Of a DNA stretch of 64,000 nt, positions 16,666-25,100 are shown piece after piece. The DNA lies in NCBI GenBank assembly GCA_035405785.1, contig DAONJS010000008.1:57730-121729 (forward strand). The letters run 5' to 3'. The stretch comes from BPGX01 sp035405785. Its GTDB lineage: Bacteria; Bacteroidota; Bacteroidia; B-17B0; Aurantibacillaceae. The notes beneath the pieces were generated by a model, which made no database searches, was not told where the DNA came from, and saw only the letters and a list, made by a program, of their open reading frames with translations. A program made the translations under genes and the position numbers. The stretch's first letter is position 1. The number at the start of each line of letters is the position of its first letter.

Positions 16666-18615
16666 TTATTTGTTATTCTCATTATTTTTGCTTTCCTTTG
16701 CTTTTTCATAAAATTTTTCTACTACATTGATTTTGATGTCATTGCCGACTTCTAATATCTTTTTCTCGTATTCTGTGATATTTAAATTTTCTACTAATTT
16801 ACTTGATTGATAAGAAGCAAACCTAAAAAATCCTTTTTCAACTGCCTTAAAAAAAGCATTTTTATTACCCCCTTTTGATAACGTCCCTGTAACCTCTGCT
16901 GCTATATTTGTATATTCTGATATATTCGCCGCAATAAAAAGCATCTCTGCTCCCTCCATCGCTGCTGCTCCTCCCATTAGCAGATATCCATATCCGCCCG
17001 TCAATGCTACTAATCCCACTACCGATGTTACCTTCGCTGCATCCTCCGTAAAATTCTCAAATCCTTCCTTACCTGCATAATTCTTCTTCGGCATATTCTT
17101 ATCCAAAAATCTGCCTAGCTGATTTACAAATCCATCTTGCGATCTTGCACTTACTTCTACCTCCGGCACATAATGATTTACTGCTACATGATTTTTACCC
17201 TCTTTATCTTGAACTATGTATGTCGTCAATATCCCTTTATCTCCATATTTACTAACATCTATTCCATAATGCTCTGACATCTTTTTTCTATTTAATTCAT
17301 ATTCATCTTTATCCTTGCTTAAACTTGTTATTATCTTTGTTCCATCTTTATTTTGAACATAAATGTTCCACATCTCTTCTCTTCCATCCAAATCTATAGC
17401 CACTATCGGCTTATTCCCCGCAAACTGATAACTACTCAACTCCGCATACTTCTGTTGCTTTACTATCAACGGATCTGCACTGATAAACCTTCCTAACAAC
17501 TTATTGTAATACCTTGCACCATAATCTTGAAAACTTTTGTCTATATCTTCCTTGCCATTGAAACTGTATCTATACTTTGTTACCTCAAAATACCTTTCAT
17601 TTATCGGCGAGCCAAAGGAATAATAATCTCTTATACTTAATACTTCGGGCTTATAATTCAAGACAATATTCCCACCCGTGTTATCTGGAATTTTTTTATC
17701 ACTTATTACAACTCTTACATTCCCAAGCCAGTCGGTGAGTTCGTAGCGTTTTTTGCCAAAATAAATATTTACCAAACTACTTCCACTGCCTCCTAAAAAT
17801 GTTGTAAATGTTGGGGTTGTAGGCAATGGTGTAATAGACGGCGGTGTTGTAGGTAATGTTTTCATTGCAGTTGTTGGTGATAAATTTAGTGTTTTTCCTT
17901 TTGTCTTTTTACCTAAATAATTTCTATCTTCTAAATACCCAATTCTCTCTGTTCCATATATATTAAATTCCTTTGTAAATAAACTATCTGTGAGTATGCC
18001 TATCTTAACCTCATACACGGCAACAACATTTCCTTGAGCATCGCGAACATATATTTCTTTACGCTTGTTCAGCAAATCATACTTCATTAACCTGTCTCCA
18101 CTGGCATCATAAGAAAACTCCAACTTTCTCTGATAACTATTCACCCCAATAATACTATCTATACTTTTCACCTTATTGTAATATGTCCATCCTATACGCA
18201 TACCAGCACTCTTGTCTATTGTAAGATTTCCAGTTTTGTCGTAAATATAATTCATATTTTCCACTTGATTGTCAATATCCCACGAAAAAGCACTCGCACT
18301 TACAGTGTCTGTAACTTTTCTCAATCTATTATTCCCCGCATAATACACATATTTCAATGAATCCATCACCCCATTCTTCGCCCATCTCAATACATTTGTT
18401 ATGTTCCCATCTCTGTCATAATCAAACTTCTCTCCATATTCATTCACACTCACATACCCACTTCCCGCTTTCTTCCTATGCTCCACAATCCTCAACCTAT
18501 TCAAGCCATCATATCTATATCTCCTTCCCATCTCCTGCAATGTATCCTCACTTATCACCACTCGCCCTATATTCCCATTATACAAACTCACAAAACTATC
18601 CACATTCAGCACCAC
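16666..18615 (-). CDS. Rhs cassette 1: longest truncated core with membrane-active candidate tip
   Basis: The 649 residues carry the longest core among the orphans (~410 residues), starting SGVVLNVDSFVSLYNGN, with YD repeats (YRYDGLNRLRIVEHRKK; YDRDGNITNVLRWAK), KEFNIYGTERIGYLED and LLGRFISADPLIV, up to the junction KPIVAIDLDGREEM. The tip (~238 residues) has an ordinary soluble part, the linker VPEVEVSARSQDG, a hydrophobic stretch (~529-565: TSVVGLVALTGGYGYLLMGG) and a helical end similar to cassette 3 (EYEKKILEVGNDIKINVVEK). No catalytic motif is visible; membrane activity is inferred. Core similarity begins about 10 nt before the first ATG, directly after AT-rich sequence flanking the GC-rich element at 18651-18760. 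No signal peptide, so probably unexpressed unless recombined into the full-length gene. Confidence 0.75.
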   Translation of the reverse strand: MVLNVDSFVSLYNGNIGRVVISEDTLQEMGRRYRYDGLNRLRIVEHRKKAGSGYVSVNEYGEKFDYDRDGNITNVLRWAKNGVMDSLKYVYYAGNNRLRKVTDTVSASAFSWDIDNQVENMNYIYDKTGNLTIDKSAGMRIGWTYYNKVKSIDSIIGVNSYQRKLEFSYDASGDRLMKYDLLNKRKEIYVRDAQGNVVAVYEVKIGILTDSLFTKEFNIYGTERIGYLEDRNYLGKKTKGKTLNLSPTTAMKTLPTTPPSITPLPTTPTFTTFLGGSGSSLVNIYFGKKRYELTDWLGNVRVVISDKKIPDNTGGNIVLNYKPEVLSIRDYYSFGSPINERYFEVTKYRYSFNGKEDIDKSFQDYGARYYNKLLGRFISADPLIVKQQKYAELSSYQFAGNKPIVAIDLDGREEMWNIYVQNKDGTKIITSLSKDKDEYELNRKKMSEHYGIDVSKYGDKGILTTYIVQDKEGKNHVAVNHYVPEVEVSARSQDGFVNQLGRFLDKNMPKKNYAGKEGFENFTEDAAKVTSVVGLVALTGGYGYLLMGGAAAMEGAEMLFIAANISEYTNIAAEVTGTLSKGGNKNAFFKAVEKGFFRFASYQSSKLVENLNITEYEKKILEVGNDIKINVVEKFYEKAKESKNNENNK

Positions 18616-18650
18616 TCCACTTACACAATTTTTTACTTTTCTATTTTATC

Positions 18651-18760
18651 TGGGCGTGCCCCTCGCTTTCGCTCGGGTCGGGCTGCTACGGGGTTCGCTC
18701 TCGCTCCCGTGCTCCGCTTCGCTCCGCACCGGCTTCGCCGCCCTCCGCATCCCTCACGCT
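18651..18760. repeat. GC-rich hairpin element at the head of the cassette array
   Basis: About 110 bp of very GC-rich sequence in AT-rich surroundings, made of short imperfect palindromes (CCTCGCTTTCGCTCGGG; GGGTTCGCTCTCGCTCCCG; CCGGCTTCGCCG). It lies between the end of the tip-specific immunity gene (18803) and the beginning of the first orphan cassette. Short similar sequences flank it (TTTTCTATTTTA on the left, TTTTCTATATTA on the right), which might be a target duplication. It has no open frame of note. GC-rich intergenic repeats of this look are common in Bacteroidota, but I cannot assign a named family. Confidence 0.6.
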
Positions 18761-18802
18761 GTTTTTCTATATTAAAATTTCTTATTCTTTAATTGTATAA
18801 GT

Positions 18803-19189
18803 TTAATCCTCATTAGAATTTTTTCTACTAATGTGTATTAACACTTTTATTATAAAAGAAGAAATTTCCGATGAAAAAATAATTAATAACATAAACACAA
18901 TCCACCCATTCAATTGAAACTTCGGAATCAAATATTTACCTATTACGAACAAACATCCAAGCACAAGAAATGTGTATATTATAGATTTGATTATAGCATC
19001 TATAATTTTTTCTTTTTGGTAAATAGATAGTATTACTTGACCAGAAAAAATTCCAAAATAGAATCCCCAAGCAATACCTTCTAATCTACTTGAGTATATA
19101 ATAGCAAACAAAACCCCAAAAAAATAAAAAGATATTGCTGTAAATATTATTAGAAGAAAATAAGAAAGTATTTTATTTTTTATTTTCAT
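18803..19189 (-). CDS. Membrane protein, presumed immunity to the phospholipase-like tip
   Basis: A 128-residue protein with four hydrophobic segments (about 8-30, 38-57, 65-85, 93-117), hence a polytopic inner-membrane protein. Its ATG overlaps the TAA of the full-length Rhs gene by one base (TAATG), a classic sign of translational coupling between toxin and immunity gene. No family recognised. A membrane-embedded partner would fit a toxin that attacks phospholipids; alternatives are a transporter or an accessory, but the position argues for immunity. Confidence 0.65.
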   Translation of the reverse strand: MKIKNKILSYFLLIIFTAISFYFFGVLFAIIYSSRLEGIAWGFYFGIFSGQVILSIYQKEKIIDAIIKSIIYTFLVLGCLFVIGKYLIPKFQLNGWIVFMLLIIFSSEISSFIIKVLIHISRKNSNED

Positions 19190-22100
19190 TATTTTTTCTT
19201 TTTTTCCTTTAATATTTTATCAGTTGCCCTTGTTGCTACATTTTTTGCTAAATCGTGGTATGTCATTTTTGTACCTTTAACCTTTTCTTTTCCTTGCAAG
19301 GATTTATTAGAATCTTTATTCATTCTATAATGAGTATTTTTATCATTTTCATCAAAATCTCCAAACAAACCAAAAAAATCAAATTTCTCATTCTTTTTCA
19401 AATCAAAATCTCCAGTTCTTAATTTAGGTTCTAAATACTTTTCTCTAAACTCTTTAATCTTAATTCCATCTTCAAATAATGGAATCATATCTGCTGAAAA
19501 TTTTGACATATCTCCTCCCTGATCCTTGTAATACTGTACATACAACTCAACATAGTTTGAATGAGAATAAAAATCTTGAACTGTATGTAAGAGTATTCCT
19601 AAAGCGTAGTAATCATTCGTACGTTTTATTATACTTTTAACTTCATTTATGCTTTTCCAAGTAGATTGAATTTCTGAAAAGTTTTTCCTATTGTCAAAAT
19701 GAAGATCTAATCCGAATCCCATATAATCAGCATTTTGTACTCCAATAGACAATGCTTTTATTTGAAACATGTTAAGTTTATTTTGTTTTGCAACATTTTC
19801 AGTTATTTCCTTATGTATAGGCACTTCAAAATTACCTTTTTTATCAACAAATAAATTTGGATTATCAGCACCAAATCTGTATGGTGTCCATTCTGGTGCT
19901 TCACTAAACATTTTGTCAACACTAAGAAAATAACCCAACCTGCTATTGTATATCCTGTCTCCAAAATTTAAAGCATTACCATTTCCATAAATTTCATTAT
20001 CATTTTCCTTACTATTAAACCCATATCTATACTTCGGCTTTATCGGTTCAAAATTCCTCTCATTTATTTCGCTGCCAAAAGCGTAGTAATCTCTGATACT
20101 TAATACTTCCGGCTTGTAGTTCAGCACTACCACACCACTCACATTATCCTGCACTTTCTTATCACTTACAACTACTCTCACATTGCCTAACCAATCTGAA
20201 AGTTCGTAACGTTTCTTGCCATAATACACACCCACCAAACTACTTCCACTACCTCCTAAAAATGTTGTAAATGTTGGGGTTGTAGGCAATGGTGAAATGG
20301 ATGGCGGTAAAGTAGGTAGCGTTTTCATTGTACTAATTGGTGATAAATTTACTGTTTTTCCTTTTGTCTTTTTACCTAAATAATTTCTATCCTCCAAATA
20401 CCCTATCCTCTCCGTGCCGTAAATATTAAATTCTCTCGTAAATAAACTATCTATCAAACTACCAACTTTTATTTCATACACCGCAAGTGTATTACCTTGA
20501 GCATCTTTTATGTATATCTCCTTTCTCTTATTCTTCACATCATACTTTACTACTCTATCCCCATTCGCATCATAAGCAAACTCCAATCTCTTTCCAAAGC
20601 TCACACTATCTATGCTCTTCACTTTGTTGTAGTATGTCCATCTTATCAGCATATTCTCGCTCTTGTCCTTCACCAAATTTCCCGTTTTATCATATTCGTA
20701 ATTATCCACATCTATCTGATTATCTATGTCCCAAGTATACAAATTATTCGGCACTCCATCAAGCACTCGCCTCAATCTGTTATTCCCCGCATAATACACA
20801 TACTTCAATGAATCCATAACACTTCCCTTCGCCCACCTCAATACATTTGTTATGTTTCCATCTCTGTCATAATCAAATCTCTCTTCATATTCATTCACAC
20901 TCACATACCCGCTTCCTGCATTCTTTCTGTGTTCTACAACCCTCAACCTATTCAACCCATCATATCTATACCTCCTTCCCATCTCTTGCAATGTATCTTC
21001 ACTTATCACCACTCGCCCTATATTACCATTATACAAACTCACAAAACTATCCACACTCAGCATCACTCCACTCACACTCCTATAATCCCCGCCATAATAC
21101 CCAATCTCATAACTCATCACATCCTTGCCCGTGTATTGATTTGTCCCTCCTACCTTACCATCTCCACCTGCATCCACATTCTCATCATTCCTAAATCCAT
21201 TCATCCCCTTCATCCAACCATTTATCGTAAATATATTGTCCTGTCCTGCCACTCGCCGATCTCCATACTCCTTTCGCATCATCACCCTGTGCAAATAATA
21301 CCTATACCTTCCATCCTCCTCCCAATTCCATCCATCCCTACTCGTCTTCACACTCACCAATCTATTCATACCATCATATCTATACTTATGCAGCCACTGC
21401 TCCCCTGCCACGCCCTCCTGATAATACACGCCCTTCACCTTCCCACTCACCACATCATACTCATACCTCAATCGCTTCCAACCAATATTCACACCAAATC
21501 CATCCAATTCCCTCACATAACTATACATCCTCTCCACATTCCCCAATACATCATAACTATACGCATACACTTGATCAACTACATTGTCGCCATCCTCATC
21601 CCGCCACCTCGCACTCACTCGGTTCTTCAAATGCTTCTGCACATATCCACTTGGCAAGCCGCTGTATCCCACATCATACAAGGTAACCACTCTCTCTCGC
21701 CTGCCACTTATCCAATTCTGCGGATGATTCCACGCACTCAAATCACTCATCGTCGGCACTGCGCTACTCTTGCCTATCCCTTGCTCTACTACCCTGCCCC
21801 TGTAATCATACTTAATATATCCATACAGCAAACTATCCTTCATCCGGCTATTTTGCATCGCCGCTAATCTAAACTTATTATCGTACATCATCGTATCTCG
21901 CCCGCCATCTGGCGTCTCCTGCACTACCTTCGCATTCAAACTGTTATACCTATACTCGCTTCGCTTATTGTGCAATGGATACAAGCCACCCGCTCCACTC
22001 AATCTATACGCCTGCACCTGCGCCACCTGCGTTGCACTCAACTTAACCACACCTTCCGGTGGCACCGTCTCCAACAAATTCCCAACATCATCATACAAAT

Positions 22101-25100
22101 ACAATGTGTAATACTCCTCTTGCTCCGGCAATGCTATCTCCATAAATTCCTTCAACTTCTTGCACTGCTTCACATACGCCTCCACAAAATAATTCTTCAA
22201 CGAATCCATATACGCCTGATACTTCACACTCGCCACATTCGCCGCATTCGCCACCTGCGCCGCCAAACATCCATCCTCTAAACTATCCGCCTCCATCCCC
22301 TCCAAATTCGGCACATCCGCACATACCAATGTGTTTGTCTTTATTACTTCCTCGGGAATAGTAGTGTGATAATAACAAGCACCAGTATTTGCCTGTTCTG
22401 GACATTGCCCCTTATCTATTACTTTTATTTTCACTGTATCTGTTATTATTCCTGTATTCACATCCTTCAATACCAACCATAGTGTATCTGTACAATATGC
22501 AGTATTTCTGTAAGGTATAAATACAGATGTTATACTGTGCCCAAATATACTGCTAATTGGCTTTGAAAACAAAATTTTCAAATAATAATTTTGACAATTT
22601 ACTGGAACTGTGTAACTACTATAAATTACTCCAACATTTGGATTATTAGCACTCACACTCCATGAATTTAAAGGACATCCTGCATAATAACAACATTGTG
22701 TAGAATAAACGAATCTATTGATACAAGTATCTAAAAAACAACTATCTGGCATAATTAAATTTAAAATTTGTGGTAACCTATCATTGCAATAACTACAATT
22801 AAATTCATTACAGGAATTATAATCTATACTCATAGTATCCTTCAAACAATCAATATCCAAACAAGTTTTACCATTAATAATTTCTTTTCTTAATGAATCA
22901 TTAGCATCATAATACCATAAACTCATTGTAAAATAATGCACGCCGCTTGCACTTCCTGTATATTGCAAATTCTGTATGCCCACTATCTTATTATACCCAA
23001 ATACTACCGTAGATGTATTGCTTATGGTCAATTCTACATTTGCTCCATACACATTATTCGGCAATACACAAGCATTGCCTATCTTCAACTCTAACTGCTT
23101 TCCCGGCGGTACTATCGTGCTTGTTACACTTGCCGGCATCCCTCCCGTTAATGCACTTAATCCTGCCACATTGTAAAACGAACAACTATCAATTCCCGCA
23201 CTTAATCCCGTATTCAATGAATCGGTCATAAATAACATTTGTATCAAACTGTTCAATGCCTCTTGCTTGGTACATCTGCATTTTGCTACACTATCGCCAT
23301 CTTTTCCCACCACCCCTTCATACCAGGCAGTATCTAATCCCATCAATTCATCCATTCTGCCCCATCTTTTATCTTTTTGAGATAAAACAAGGTATGATTG
23401 ATAATTACTTATTTGTGTTAAATTAGAATGAGGGGAACTTCCGCTGCCACAACTTACATTGAACCACCAACTACTTGAAATATTTGGTAAATTGCCATTC
23501 ACAGGTGTAAAACTGCTTGTGGTTGTATTTGTACTAATAGAAGTATAAGTTTTCACTGATCCAATCACGCCATTATACGCTTGTTTTAGCATCGCTCTCT
23601 TATGCAGATATTCCATCAGCACTTCATGCTTTAATGAGGTATACAATAGCACCGCCATCTCTGCCGCACTCGTATCAAGCACTACATTCGTAGCCGTTGG
23701 CACAGTTCCACAATTGCTCATCATATTAGCAATCTGAAATAATGATTTGCCGCTATTGTTGTAATTCGCTATCCTCTCCATCATCCTATCCTTTGCACTC
23801 TTTCCTCCCGAACAAAAACTGCTTGTTTGCGAGTTTGCCCAATCATACGGTCTCATCCATCTTACGCCCATCTTGGTCATTCCATAAGTACTATTAAAAA
23901 ACGGATCATTGTGAATGATATTGCTATTAAATGTAGGTCCTCCACTACCAATTAATTTTTCAGGATGGGCTTGCAAACTATCATCAAATGCAAAAGTGTT
24001 TCCATACAGAGCCGTTGTCGGTGTTTTAATAGAATGATCACATTCCCACCAATAAATAAACTCGGGATGATAAATCACTAAACTCTTTGCCCACGATGGC
24101 TTAAACCTGTCAATAAATTCCTCCGGTTTCAAATACTTCGGATAGGTATAATACACACCATTTGCCCCTAACCACTTTTTGGTTGTATCTACTAAATACT
24201 GATTGCTCACTGCACTACTCACATCTAAATCTACCTTATCAATATTCCCATTCTCATCCAAATAATCTCCTACCCAACTCACACCATTAAAATAAATCGG
24301 ATATTGATAGGGATATTTACCAGCAAATGACGATGGAAGTAATGGCGGTATTTGCGGACTTAAGTTATAAGATAAAATTCTATTCTTTGGTAAAAAGGTA
24401 TGTGAAGATGAATTATTAAAAATAGAATAATCATCTCCATTCCATGTCATCGCTCCTGTTAATGTATCTCTTGTATAAGTAGCATACTGCCCTCCAGGAC
24501 TAACATCTCCAAGCATTATCATATAAATGTTGCTGCACATATCCCCTAAACTGCTACTATCACATTCTGTATTACATAAACTCGTTCCGGGCGGCAATGC
24601 TTCATTCCCTCCTGTAAATAAACTATCTGCACATCCACTACAACCTGTATTACATAAACTGCTATCTATCTTCTGCAATTCCTCATTCAAAAAATCTTCA
24701 TAACTCTTTATACAATGATTATTTGCTAACCAATGCTCATAATACTTCTTCAATGCATCTACATTCAAACTCAATTCTCTTACTATACTCACCTCTCCTT
24801 CTCCCCAATTCTGCACCACACTCACACTGTACTTCTTATTCACCGTATCACATACAAAATTCACACTATCTGGCACCACCACGCCTAACTGATTCGGCAC
24901 ATTATTCGGTGTATAATCATTCCCACAACTGCTTATCACTTTCAATTTCAAATCCCATACACAATCATAACAAGCATTTGAACATGTATCTACAAAACTA
25001 TTTGCTTCTACACTGTATGTAAATCTTGCACTTCCTCCCGTTGTTACTATCGTCTTCATATACACATCTCCTAAACTATCAGCTGTCATTCCTGGCAATA

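Noticed and set aside
5976..18615. Integron-like gene cassette array
   Set aside because: There are no attC-like sites and no tyrosine recombinase; units share Rhs core sequence, so homologous recombination explains the order better.
18357..18800. Plus-strand frame across the GC-rich element
   Set aside because: It is the antisense of the Rhs core continued through the GC-rich repeat; no start context or recognisable protein.
20929..21867. Long plus-strand open frame of 312 codons opposite the Rhs gene
   Set aside because: It is the reverse strand of the YD-repeat core. Its translation is low-complexity (H, I, P, S, L-rich) and such antisense frames recur opposite every core copy because of codon bias in the repeat.
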